Below, in pieces: positions 31,394 to 42,998 of a stretch of DNA of 64,000 bases; the stretch's first letter is position 1, and each line of letters starts with the position of its first letter. Made by a program: the position numbers and the translations under genes. The notes under the pieces are model-generated. The model was not told the DNA's origin. It saw only the letters and a program-made list of their open reading frames with translations, and did no database searches. Source of the stretch: Bidens hawaiensis (lineage: Eukaryota; Streptophyta; Magnoliopsida; Asterales; Asteraceae); contig JAIQDT010003566.1 of the NCBI GenBank assembly GCA_021521415.1, positions 1 to 64,000 of the forward strand, written 5' to 3'.

Positions 31394-31858
31394 TAAGAAT
31401 TAGAACCTCAAAATTATATTAAAAAAAATTCTGTAATTGAAACTTAAACTTAAACTATCAATAACTTAAATTTAAAAAAAAATATATTTATAGACTTGAA
31501 TTTCAAAAATATTTAAAAACTTCAGATTCATTAAACTTTAATTTTAAAATTTTTTTAAACTTAAATTTATTAAAAATAATATTTTTTTAGAAATCAAGCT
31601 CGTTTTTAAAAAATTGTATTTATTGATACTTTAAATTACAAATATTTTGGACTTTAACTTTTTATAAAGTAATTAAAAATTCATTTTTTAACCTAACTTT
31701 AGAATATTAAAAAACTTATAATTGCAATGTGAGAAAAAAAATGTCATAGGAGTGCACGAATACGCAAATCTTACGTTATGTACGTAAGTAATGGAAACCA
31801 CACACGCTAGCAGCTTAGATCCATGGTGATTATCTTTACAATAAGTCAGCAAACTTAC

Positions 31859-31997
31859 CACTTTTGCAAGGGTAGGTATGATGTTTTCTCTTTGTGTAAT
31901 CAAAGTGTCATAACCTATTCCATTAATGGTGCTATAAAGAGCTAGGAAGCCTACTTGAAGACGCATAGGCAAACTTACTAGGGCGGTAACGTCCCAC
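31859..31997 (-). pseudogene. Terpene synthase exon 5
   Basis: 139 bp, the family's standard length. It reads WDVTALVSLPMRLQVGFLAL, YSTINGIGYDTLITQRENII and PTLAKV between TTTTTTAG and GTAAGT. This is the helix G to H segment after the DDxxD helix. The frame is intact. Confidence 0.9.
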
Positions 31998-32092
31998 CTA
32001 AAAAACAATGGTCCTGTATAGTTTATCTTCATGAATTACCTCGAAATGTTTATGGACATAAGTAAACATTTTCATGATTTAATACTTTGAAC

Positions 32093-32310
32093 CTTTTGAT
32101 AGCATCCGTGAGGACTTCGAGTTCATCTATAGATTCCCAAATGTCATAGATGTCATCAATCGTAGTTATGAAAGCACAAGCTTTAGTAAGCCTTATACGA
32201 ATAGAATCATATCGAGGTTCGAAATAATTCCAGAAGCCCAAAAGAAGCAGTCCATGAGACTGTCTCTTATGAAGCCCAATTTGTTTGTTAGTTCTGTATT
32301 TTCCAACCAT
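32093..32310 (-). pseudogene. Terpene synthase exon 4 with DDIYD, one-base deletion
   Basis: The first half reads KWLENTELTNKLGFIRDSLM and DCFFWASGII. The second half, in another frame, reads FEPRYDSIRIRLTKACAFI, TTIDDIYDIWESIDELEVLT and DAIK. The break is at about 32221-32226, just before FEP. The exon is 218 bp where the family has 219. DDIYD binds the magnesium-diphosphate. Donor AAAAG|GTTCAA joins cleanly to exon 5 (K-R-W-D). Confidence 0.9.
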
Positions 32311-32448
32311 CTATTTTAACACATGCAAAAAAATTATTTGAAAACTCGAAACAAAAAACGTACCTAGTAAAACCTTACCAAAAAGCAAGGTATGGGTTGT
32401 TAGGAAACCTCATATGCTCTAAAAGTGGTCAAGGGAATGTTTACTTAC

Positions 32449-32824
32449 TTTGACACTTGTTGAAGATCTCTCTTGTTTGAGGATTGGACCATGTTGAAAT
32501 CTAATATTGCGAGTTCAAGCAACAGGTTATTTGCATCTTTTCGATTACTATACGCGTCAATGTGCCATCTAGCTTGTAACCTTGGCACCATATGATCTAA
32601 GGGGGTATCCAATGCAAGATTTATGTAGTTATATGTTACTTCATCATTTAGATTAACACTCAATTTCAATAATTTTTCTTTGGTAAGCAACTTGGCCTCA
32701 TGCAGATCTAATTCGCTCTCAAGTGCAAGAAACGAAGCTTCGTATAAACTTAAAACTGCTTTGACATCTGATTTTAGACTTCCTATCAAACCACCATGGT
32801 GGTTCTTGAATCTCTTTAGAAAAT
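32449..32824 (-). pseudogene. Terpene synthase exon 3
   Basis: 376 bp between AATCAG and GTAAGT. It reads FLKRFKNHHGGLIGSLKSDV, KAVLSLYEASFLALESEL, NLALDTPLDHMVPRLQARW and ELAILDFNMVQSSNKRDLQQ, the end of the N-terminal domain and the start of the catalytic domain. Phase matches exon 2 (Q-D across the junction) and exon 4 (K-W). Confidence 0.92.
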
Positions 32825-33086
32825 CTGATTAGCTCCAATTAATCAACTGACTTAATCATATAGATAGTGGAGAAATAGATAAGATGAGAAATATATTATA
32901 TACTATAAGTCTTTGAACATATATATAAGGTGTATGATACTAGCTAGACGATTCGTGGTTTTTTTTTGTTACTCTTAAATAGTGAAGGATTCAATAATTT
33001 TCGTTAAAGGAAAAAAAAGATACTTTGGATCAATGATCATTAACTCATGATTATGTTCTTGACTTCTTCCTTTCAAACATATTACT

Positions 33087-35183
33087 TGTAAGGCCCCGTT
33101 CCCGGTGCCTCACTTTAGCGTCGGATTTACTTATAAACACAGTACTTACAAATCAGAGTTAATTAAAACTTTCGCGAAATATAAAATCTTAACCGTTTAT
33201 TACAAAACATTTAATCTTTTCTTTGATACCATAACACAAAACATCATATTTAAAACATCTTTTCTTCTTTCTTCAGATGTCAGCCGTTCAATCCATGCCA
33301 TGTGCCGTCCTCATGCTAACTCTATAATCAGCTCACCTGCGTGCATACTAAAAGTCAACTACGCTGAGTGAGTTCTAGTTAATCAAGCAACTTACCATAC
33401 AACCACTACATGCAATTATATACGTATCCGAAGACACATAGTCCACTATCTAACCTGCTCACCTTACCACTTATCCTCTTATTTACCCCTACAGCTTAGC
33501 CACTTTAATAACGAATAACGTTATGCCACTTTGCCACTTTAATAACGTACAACGTTATGCCACTTTGCCACTTTAATAACGAAGTCACGTATAGGCTTAC
33601 CCTACCACGTACTATCGTCATACCACTAACACTCTTACTAGACTCTTGCCACTTCTAACACACTCTACCTCTACTTGTCTACGTCACACTTCATATCAAT
33701 ACATTATTTTCATAATAAGCAAGTCACATCATAGCATTCATACACACTAACAACCACTTGGCAATCACTATCCTTGGCGATACGTGCAATATCCGAAGAT
33801 CGTTCACGTACCGACAAACATTATATAATAGCTACATAGTATGACATCTACAGCATACACTTACCACTTAAGGTAAGTGTATTCACACTTCACATCGAGT
33901 ATGCACACAGCCCCGAAAACATAACAAGGAAATGGGGCTAGAAACTCACCTGATCTCAGCTACTTCTTCTGCTAACGGCTACTCCTTCTTGAGCTGTGCG
34001 CGTCTAACTATTTAATATTTACTTGTATTAATTAACTACTATTTCTATCCATATCGTATTTTCTAGTTCAACTACAACCCACAATGAACGGGGGTCCGGG
34101 GGCAGCGCCCCTGTAAGCGGGGTCTAGGGGCGGCAGCCCCTAGCAGGGTCCAAGGGGCAGAGCCCCTGGCTGGGGTCGAGCTGTCTTATCACATTTTCCA
34201 CTACGATTTTAAATTATTATTTTATTCACCATCACATATTCCATAACTAATTAAGTGTAATTCGTTATCAGATTACACTCTAATTCGCTATCCAGATCAC
34301 ATTCTGATTCGTTATCCTTCCTAGCCGATTCGTTAATCTAGTTCGTCATCTTCCATATTGGACCTTGTTAACGAACTAGTCCTTTAATGAACTGAACCCT
34401 TAACGAACTGGGGGTTCATTCGTCATCCTTGACTTAACGAATTGACACAACGAATTAAGGCTAATTCGTTATCTTCCCCTAGCGAACTGGCATAACGAAC
34501 TACGGCTAGTTCGTCTCCCTTCCGCTAATGAATTAGGTTTAGGTCAGATAATGTCAGAACATTCTATGACATTTACCTTATCCTCGTACCAGCCAACGAA
34601 GGCGGCGCGTGAAAACCGTGCGGTGGCCGGAAAACGCATTCCAACACCGTTTTCACCGTTTTTCGCCCCGTTCGATCCAGATCTGAGCAAGGGTGACCCC
34701 TAAGCTCATCTTAGGTTCGGTTATACCTGAATCCACCCGGATCTCGTGGCTCTAACGGTTTAACGGTGTCGGCTCGTCGTTTTGTTACTAAACCTAACGG
34801 GTTTGGGTTCATACAACAACATACTAATCTTACCTCGGGTTGAAAACCGATTCTCCTTCTTCTTCCTCTTGGTTTCGGCTAGAGAGATAGAGAGTAAGAT
34901 GAGAGAGAGCTAAGTGTGTGTTTTGGTGGTGTATGGAATATGTGTAAATGAAGGGATTTGGGCATAATGGAGGTATTTATATGATGGGTCATGGGCTTGA
35001 GCCCATGGTCTATCTTTCTTTCATTTTAACCCAAGTCCATTACCCATATTACCTAACCCAACACAAGCCCGACTCGTATTAACTCCTACTTCATTCAATT
35101 ATTTCTCCGCTAACCCGAGTAAACTTTCTCACCAAAAATAATTAATATAAATGATATTATTTTAGAAATTTCGGGATGTTACA
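33087..35183 (-). mobile_element. Solo gypsy LTR in intron 2, TSD TTACT
   Basis: TTACT lies at 33082-33086 and 35184-35188. The ends on the minus strand are TGTAACATCCCGAAATTTC and GGAACGGGGCCTTACA. It is the same family as 22905-25223, sharing the GGGGC..GCCCC cluster (34087-34173) and the ACTCACTCAGCGTAG block. It carries its own tandem repeat CCACTTTAATAACG.. at 33497-33600. Confidence 0.92.
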
Positions 35184-35207
35184 TTACTTAAATAAGATTT
35201 TTATTTA

Positions 35208-36400
35208 GGGAGAATTTCTAAAAATACCTTTTTAATGAGAGAGAAAAACCCATAAATATTTAAGATTCTCAAAATGTTCATGGAATTTATACCGAGCCGA
35301 CACTTTGGAATTTGTTCCGAACATATCTATGAACCAATTAAAAGGTAGCATGCGGCGAAAGCTGACAAGGCCGACCATATTTTTAAAAATCTTAGGGGGT
35401 GTCGTACAATTTATTCATTAAATTTTTTGGTAAAAAGCAGTCTCCCCTGACGGTTTATTATATTTCTTACCTGGTCCGTACAAATTCTATTTTTTGTTAG
35501 AAAAGTTCTTTTTAAATTGCATCTGTCACGATGCATTTTAAATGAATTTGTTCCAAGGAAACTATATTTTCATCTTTTGTTCTTATAATTTTTGAAAGTT
35601 TAAATCCTGTCTAGACTGACATGATTTTTTGTTATTCCGTCTAGAACGACATAATTTAAATATATTTCGTCCACTCCAACTATATATCCAATAGTTTTCA
35701 GGTGGGCCTCACTTTCTTCAATTAAACTATTAATTATTACAAATAATTGTGATTATTCTTTAAAATAAATTTAATACTTCTTCATCATCATCTTCATCTC
35801 GTATTCATCTTCTTCCATTGTCATCTTCCCAAACGTTGAGATTATATTGCCGTTGTAGTACGAATCAATGAACCCATGACTCATATCAACATCCTCCACT
35901 CAATCTCACCTCTTAAACTTCATTAAGAAAAATGGATCGGATTAAGGGAGAATGGATTTTGTGAACATTTTAGAAGATGAAAATATAAGAAGATATGAGA
36001 ACATAATATTTGTTCTTACCAGTTTAAAAAGATGAAAATATGATCTCATTGAAACAAATTTATTTGAAATGCGTCTTGGCAGACGCGATTTAAAAAGCAC
36101 TTTTCTAAAAAAAATAGAATTTGTACAGACCAGGTAAGAAAGATAGAAAACCGTCTGAGGAGACTTCTTTTTACCAAAAGAATTAATGAATAAATTTGTA
36201 TGACAACCCTATGATTTTCAAAAATATGTTCGGACTTGTCAGCGTTTTGCCACGTGTTACCTTTTAATTGATTCAGAGATCTCGTCGGTTAGAAATCCAA
36301 AGTGCCGCCTCTATACAAATTTCATGGAACATTTTAGAAAACATGAATATTTTTGGGTTTTTTTTCTCTCTTTTTACAAGGGCATTTTTGGGAATTTCCC
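35208..36400. mobile_element. Non-autonomous MULE in intron 2
   Basis: Long inverted repeats of about 450 bp start GGGAGAATTTCTAAAAATACC and end GGGCATTTTTGGGAATTTCCC. Flanks TTTTATTTA (35199-35207) and TCTTATTTA (36401-36409) match at 8 of 9 positions, a Mutator-type duplication with one substitution. There is no transposase frame. Confidence 0.75.
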
Positions 36401-36739
36401 TCTTATTTATTGTTATAGTTAATTTGTGATATTATATAACTTTATATGTTTGGACATAATATACAAGTGTACAACCTTTAAACTTTTATTGTTTAAAGGT
36501 TAGAGGGATTTTAGGTGAAAAATTTGTTGTTTCAAAAAAAAAAAAAAAAAAAAAAAAAAAGATGCATGACGGTTATTAAATAATCTGTACAATTTATCAC
36601 AGATTTGTTTAATATTGTAAAGTACAATTTATTTGGCTTTCTGGTGGGGATCTCCCATTTTAAGGCTGGATCTACCTATGCTTAAAGAAACTATTAATTA
36701 GTGTTTTACAATATATTATTTTAGAGAAGTGTGAATTAC

Positions 36740-36998
36740 CTTGTGACACACTATAACCATGATCTCTAAGAAGCCTGAATTTTAGAGAAGTTGTATAAAG
36801 ATCGTCTTCTTCTTGCGATTCGTCTATTGATGCTACTTTGTCAAGTACTCTTGTTATATCGTCTTGAAACCGATAGCCAAGGCCCAACCGTTCAATGTCA
36901 TCTACGAGCTCAAGCAACTGCAAAGTAGAACCACCATTTTCATATGCGAAAAACATTGCACCCACCTTCTCCTCTAGCTTCTTCACTTCCACCGTATC
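36740..36998 (-). pseudogene. Terpene synthase exon 2
   Basis: The 259-bp exon reads DTVEVKKLEEKVGAMFFAYE, TLQLLELVDDIERLGLGYRF, QDDITRVLDKVASI and DLYTTSLKFRLLRDHGYSVS, ending CAAG|GTAATT. The acceptor TTACAG at 37004-36999 gives a phase-0 junction with exon 1. Helix content and spacing match the beta-domain of TPS-b enzymes. Confidence 0.88.
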
Positions 36999-37108
36999 CT
37001 GTAAGTTCATCTCAACTTGATCAAACACTTTATCCATTATTATCATATATTATACATATGCATATGCTGAACACACATACATTATATGGTATTTAGACTT
37101 ACTGAGTG

Positions 37109-37957
37109 ACCCTGGCTCTAATGACGCGAAGCAAAATAACATCGCGAAGGCACTTCTTTCATCATTAAACCGTCAAATTCATGTATTAACGTATGAAGTC
37201 TAGCATCCTTCACACGAACAAAACGGTGTTGTCGAAAGGATGAACCGCACGATATTGGATATGACTCGGAGCATATTAAATGCCGAATAAACCCCTCGTT
37301 TTCAGAGAACCGATTGAAATCACGAGAAGTAAATTCTCCCCCTCGATCGGTTCGAAACGTCTTGATTTTCTCACTATTTTCCGCTTCCACCATGACTTTA
37401 AATCGCTTGAAGGTATCGAAAGCTTCACTTTTTTCCTTCAACAGAAAAGTCCACATGAAACGAGAAAAATCATCTATCAAGACGAACACGTACCTATTTC
37501 CGACTATGGTACTAGGAGTAATGGGCCTGCATAAATCTCCATGGATTAGTTCCAACGCTCGGGTTGCTCTAAAAGTCGCCGACTTCGGAAACGGTTTCCT
37601 CGTTTGCTTCCCAACTAAGCACGAGTCACAAATTTGATTTTCCTGATCAACTTTTGGCATTCCAATGACCATATTATTTTTCACCATTTGTTTCATAGAC
37701 TCGAAATTTAGGTGTTCTAGTCTCGCGTGCCAAAGCCAATTCTCGTTATCAATCCGGGCTTGTAAACACACGGGTTTCCCCGTCTTTAATTTTATCGTAT
37801 AAAGACAATTCTTGGATCGAGTAACCCGCATCAACAATTTTCCTTGATCATCATACATCAACAAGTAATCATCTTTCATACGAATATCACAACCACTTTC
37901 CGTTGCTTGCCCAAGACTAATAATATTACTTTGTAAACTAGGTAATAGATATCGCAT
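37109..37957 (-). pseudogene. Copia integrase region with rearranged end
   Basis: From 37957 down to about 37270: SLQSNIISLGQATESGCDIR, the GAG_pre-integrase block WLWHARLEHLNFESMKQM..CDSCLVGK, and the integrase core ELIHGDLCRPITPST, YVFVLIDDFSRFMWTF and KTFRTDRGGEFTSRDF. Below 37266 the sequence switches strands: 37207-37265 reads NGVVERMNRTILDMTRSI on plus, 37157-37206 is gag on minus, and 37109-37155 is gag on plus. These pieces match the gag at 41270-41475. Confidence 0.75.
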
Positions 37958-37959
37958 AT

Positions 37960-40418
37960 ATATTTAGAATATAAATTTGATTTTGAAATAGATTAGTCAA
38001 TCTCATTTATTGTATGGATTGTAATTATCATCATCTCCAAAGATAGGAGATTGCCTTGTACCTATTTAATATCTCGATGGTTAATGAGAAAAAGGACTTG
38101 GCAATTATACTATTATACATGGTATCATCTTAACTGAAGATCCTAAACTTTCTCCCCTCATCTTCGTCTTCCACCTTTCCCCACCAACAATGGCCGATTC
38201 TAAGATTCACCCCGCCGTCACCGTCTCTAACATCAAAACCTTTATCCCCATTATTCTGGACAATGAATCCTCGGACTACAACACATGGTCTGAACTTTTC
38301 CAAATCCACTGCACCGCCTTTCTTGTTTCCGATCACCTCTCTCCTCGTTCCACAGATAAACAAAAACAATCCACCTCGACTTCCCCTGCTGACTCGTGGG
38401 AACGATTGGATGCCATAGTTCTTCAATGGATCTATGGCACCATCTCCATCGACCTTCTCAAAACCGTCATCAAAACAAAAACAACGGCATATGACGCCTG
38501 GAAAGCCATTGAATCTCTATTCCAAGATAACAAGGCAACCCGTGCCCTTTTTCTTAAACAAAAGTTTGCCAACACTCGGTTGGAAAACTTCCCCTCTATG
38601 GTTGTATACTGTCAAGAGATCAAGGTTATATCCGATCAACTCAACAATGTCGACGCACCTCTTGAAGAACAAGATCTTGTCCTCCAAACCCTTGGTGGTT
38701 TAACAGAACAATACGAGACTATTGCCACTGTTCTCCAAAACACCAAACCTCTCCCTTATTTCTTTGAGGTTCGCTCGCAACTTTGCATGAACGAAACCTC
38801 AAAGGAAAACAAATCCTTACAAGCAGCCTCTCAAACCGATACCGCTCTACACGTGCATAGCCGAAACACATCAGCCTCCAACCCTTATGTCCCCATTACT
38901 GATACGCGGCACGATTATGGTCGTGGTCGGGGCCATTCACGAAGCCGAGGTCGCGGGCGTTCCAACTCTCAAACCACCAGAGGCCGAGGCTCTCCATACA
39001 CGGCCCAATCTCAGCACCTTTACATTATCTTCCCAAATAATTGGGCCATCACTCAGTGGGCCAACCTACTCAATCAGACCCAAGCTTTCAGCCCACAACT
39101 AAACCATAACCCTCCATGCCCATACCCTTCAGTTCCCAAGCCCAATAACGGTCAAGGAATCCTTGGCCCAAGGCCGGACCAGGCCCACGTGGAGACATAT
39201 AACCCAACTCCAACTGACATCGCCCAAGCCCTCTACACTCTCTCAATGAACCAACAAGTTGACCCGGTTGGATATATGGATACGGGCGCCTCTGGTCACA
39301 TGCAACAAGGTACTCCCTCTTCGTCTATTTTTAATACTTGCACTAATAAACAGATTATTGTTGGCAATGGTATGACCATTCCTGTGCTCGGACAAGGCAA
39401 CCAAACCTTACCACCACCCTACCCACCATTTAAATTAAATAATGTCCTATATGCCCCTAACCTCATTTCTGTACGTCGTCTCACAACCGACAACTTACTT
39501 TCTATAGAATTTGACCCGTTTGGTTTTCTTGTGAAGGATCTCAAGACCAAGGAACCTATCCTACGATGAAATAGCTCGGGAGATCTCTACCCGCTCACCA
39601 CCAACTTCATCAAGTCTTTCACCACACCCACTGCTCTCACCGCTATTACTCAAGAACGTTGGCATCAACGCCTTGGGCACCCGGGCAACAATCTATTGCA
39701 ATCGTTAAAGTCTAGTTCCTTTATTAAATTTTGTAAACCAAATAAAACGCTTTGCGAACCTTGCGTTTTTGGCAAAAGCATCAAACTTCCTTTTTATGAT
39801 TCTATTAATGTCACTCATTTACCATTTGATATTATTCATAGTGACTTGTGGACCTCTCCGGTTTTAAGCACCGGTGGGCATCGATATTATATATTATTTC
39901 TTGATAACACCACCGATTTTCTATGGACATTTCCTATACATAATAAATCACAAGTGTATACCACATTCACTCACTTCTACAACTTTATCCAAACTCAATT
40001 TGAAAGAAAAATAAAGCAATTCCAATGTGACAACGGCACCGAGTTTACTAACAATAATTTCAAACAGTTTTGTCAATTAAATGGAATGCAATTTCGTTTT
40101 TCATGCCCACACACCTCCTCTCAAAACGGTAAAGCCGAACGTCAAATACGCACCATCAATAATATGGTTCGCACACTCTTAGCCCAAGCCTCTCTCCCAC
40201 CCACATTCTGGCATCACGCGCTAGAAACCGCAACCTACCTGCTCAATATTCTCCCAAAGAAAAACCACCATTTTCAAACTCCAACCACTCTTCTATACAA
40301 CGTCCTCCCCACATACGAACACCTTCGCGTGTTTGGCTGCCTTTGCTATCCCACCATTCCCTCCACTACCATTAATAAACTCGCCAACCGCTCCAAACCA
40401 TGTGTATTTCTTGGAATA
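37960..40418 (+). mobile_element. Plus-strand Copia, 3' truncated, nested in the minus-strand Copia
   Basis: It begins with about 155 bp that may be LTR remnant, then TGGTATCAT near 38118 in primer-binding position, gag from 38190, protease and integrase up to KPCVFLG at 40410. Reverse transcriptase, RNase H and the 3' LTR are absent. The minus-strand host frame (DIYYIPS..) resumes right after. Confidence 0.6.
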
Positions 40419-40424
40419 CACTAG
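38190..40424 (+). pseudogene. Copia gag-protease-integrase polyprotein, one in-frame stop
   Basis: MADSKIHPAVTVSNIKTFIP opens a UBN2-type gag (YNTWSELFQIHCTAF; AWKAIESLFQDNKATRALFL), followed by a GRGRGHSRSRGRGR stretch in place of a zinc knuckle. The protease GYMDTGASGHMQQGTPSS and the TGA at 39567-39569 follow; the frame continues without change into WHQRLGHPGNNLLQSL, DIIHSDLWTSPVLSTGG, FQCDNGTEFTNNNFKQF and SSQNGKAERQIRTINN of the integrase. The stop probably replaced a Cys codon. Polyprotein translation would stop before integrase. Confidence 0.82.
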
Positions 40425-40429
40425 GAATA

Positions 40430-41615
40430 TAATAAATGTCGGTCAATAATTGTTGCTCCCCCATTTTACCGACTAGCAATATCGACCCTTTCCCGCAAAT
40501 ATCAACATAAGACCCATCTCCGAATTTAATTTTGCCACCAACACGCTTATTTAACTCAGAGAAAAAAGATAGATTACCCGTCATATGGTTGCTCGCACCG
40601 TTATCCAAATACCACAAGTCTTGTTCGTTCGAACTACCCTCGTAATCTTTTGGTATAACCTTCTGTTCATTCAAGTACACTTTTTCTTGAACGCACTGCA
40701 CCATATACAGGGACGGGTCTTTTTCTTTTGCTTTGGCCAAATGTGCTTGCCTCTCTTTCCTTCGTACCGGACACCTCGAAACAAAGTGACCAATTTATCA
40801 CAACGAAAGCATTGAACTTCCTAGTAATCCTTTTTACCCTTTCGTTTATCCCCTTCGTTGGACCCACCTTGTGAACCACGGTTCTGACTCCCACGTCCAC
40901 CACCACGTCCACTACCACGTCCTCGGTTCGAAACTTTCCCGCTCCCCCTACTCGATTCGCGTGAAGACTGCTTCGAACTCGAAGAGGATTCAGAATTATT
41001 AAACAAAAGTTTACCTTCTTCAGAACGCAACACGTGTCCTTTGATACGCTCCTCATAATTCTTTAACCTCCCGACAACATCCTCAAAACCGACTGTTTTA
41101 AGGTCTAACACTTGCTCGAGGGATGCTACAACTTGGATAAACCGGCTCGGCAGGCTCGTGAAGAATTTCTGAACTAACTTCCTTTCTTTTAACGGTTATC
41201 CAAGTGTGGCTGCTTTAGAAGAGATCGCGGTTATTCTCGAGGCATAATCGTTAATGGTTTCGGTTTCTTTCATCATCAAACCGTCAAATTCACGTATTAA
41301 CGTATGAAGTCTAGCATCCTTCACACGTTCCGCGCCCATATTTCTTGACTTTATGGCATCCCACGTCTCTTTTGCCAATTTAAAATTACCGATTTGAAGT
41401 ATCTGTTCCTCGGGAATCGACTGAAACAGAAGCGCCTTCGCGATGTTATTTTGCTTCGCGTCATTAGAGCCAGGGTTAATCACAACCCAAACTCCATGAA
41501 TCCCAAAAATAACCTCCATATGCATACTCGAAATTATGTAGTTTGTTTTCGTCAAACGCGGACACTGAAATGATCCGGAGATCGTCTCCTTTTTCGCTTG
41601 GTTCGCATCACTCAT
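40430..41615 (-). pseudogene. Copia gag and protease of the minus-strand composite
   Basis: Gag likely starts at 41615 (MSDANQAKKETISGSFQCPR) and reads LTKTNYIISSMHMEV, IAKALLFQSIPEEQILQI, KETWDAIKSRNMGAERVKDA. After frame breaks near 41195 come a Ser/Arg/Gly-rich stretch and the protease LWYLDNGASNHMTGNLSFF (40630-40570). D-N-G-A-S stands where D-S/T-G-A-S is usual, which would inactivate the aspartic protease. The frame stops at the nested element. Confidence 0.75.
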
Positions 41616-42081
41616 CTTGGTTCTACGGCTGTAGGTTACCGAAACATCCCGTAACCTTGATTCAATTTTCTTGAAACTGGTCTTGTTGGTTGCAAAACAC
41701 AAATAAAGTTGGTATACTTTATGTAAAGAAACTTTATATTTAATCAACTTAAAAGTTTCTTTTGTTTGCTTTTTGGTTTCGTGGCTTCTGTCCACAAAAT
41801 ATGAAAACCCTTTTTTGACTTGCAGATTTCCTTTTTTGTGTTTCCCAAGCTCCTACCTCAACAAACAATAAACTCCAACAAATAAAAGAAGCCGATCCTT
41901 AAAAACCTCGATTGTAGAACAGGCCGACTAACACCGGTGATTATCTAATCTCCGATGGGAGTTCCCTCTCGTCGCAGGTTACTCCTATTTCTGAATCGAT
42001 TGCTGCTCTCTCCCCTCACGTCGCAGGTTTGGGTTGCTGCCACTGCTGAATCGATTGAACGCTGGCCGATTATGTTGTTCT

Positions 42082-42982
42082 TGTTGGAATTACGTATGCC
42101 CGAGACACATACTTATACTAATGTGGCTAACTGTGTTTGATCCAAGTCGGGTCATACCCAATAACAAGCTAAACGACACCAAATGTATTCTTTTAGTGAT
42201 TTGATCATTTAAACGAATACCGAACACTACTTGTTTAGAAAATTGGTTTTCTAAACAAACACACTTGAGGATTTAAATAAATTATGTGGATAATTTGTTT
42301 ATATAAATTAATTATTTAATTGGTTAAATAATTATATAAATGTATGTGCATTTTATGAAATGAGTTTTATAAAATAAATTGGAGATGTTTTAATGGTTAA
42401 AACAAAAGCAAAAAAAAAAAAAAAAAAAAAAAAATAATAATAATATCAAAAAAACGGCCACCCCATGTGGGTGGAAGTTTTTGTCCTTTTATGCCTTGTC
42501 TCCATGTGATGGGAACCTTTTACATCCCCAATAAGATTACATGCATTTTGGGGTCTTGGGTGTGTAGATTATTATTCAAAAATTTTGAATCAAGAAACTC
42601 CTCTAACTCTCTCTCAAGTTCACGGCCAAACCAAGGAGTTTTGGGAGAGCTTGTGAGCTTGTTTAAGTGTTCATAAATCCTAGCAATCAAGTTGGTGTTG
42701 TCACAAATAGCTTGGGGTATCACTATCTTGAGGTCTTCTTCTTTGGAGGCTTGCCATTCATCCACCATCATCTTCAATATCTTACTTATTCTTCTAAAGG
42801 TAGAAGAAGGTACATTTACATTTTGTGAGCATATTGTTCTTGTAATTTTGATCCTTGTTCATTGGGTTTTGATTATTAACATAATGGTATGTTCATAACT
42901 AGATTTAAAATCTAAGCTTCCGTTGCGTTTTCTAGTTAAATATGGTTAACTTGACTTTGATAAACTTGTATAAAACCCAACA
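42082..42982 (+). mobile_element. 5' LTR of the young Copia
   Basis: The 901-bp unit runs from TGTTGGAATTACG to AAAACCCAACA. It includes a poly-A run at 42410-42434. TTTTATAAAAT at about 42366 is a possible TATA region. ORFs inside it recur unchanged in the 3' LTR and are not genes. Confidence 0.92.
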
Positions 42983-42983
42983 A

Positions 42984-42998
42984 TGGCATCAAGAGCCG
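42984..42998 (+). promoter_or_regulatory. Primer-binding site of the young Copia
   Basis: TGGCATCAAGAGCCG follows the LTR end by one base. It is a variant of the Copia TGGTATCAGAGC site complementary to initiator tRNA-Met, with a C for T and an extra A. Confidence 0.65.

Noticed and set aside
42520..42777. 85-residue ORF on the minus strand, with an identical one at 49853-50110
   Set aside because: It lies in both LTRs of the young Copia and is LTR sequence, with no protein features.
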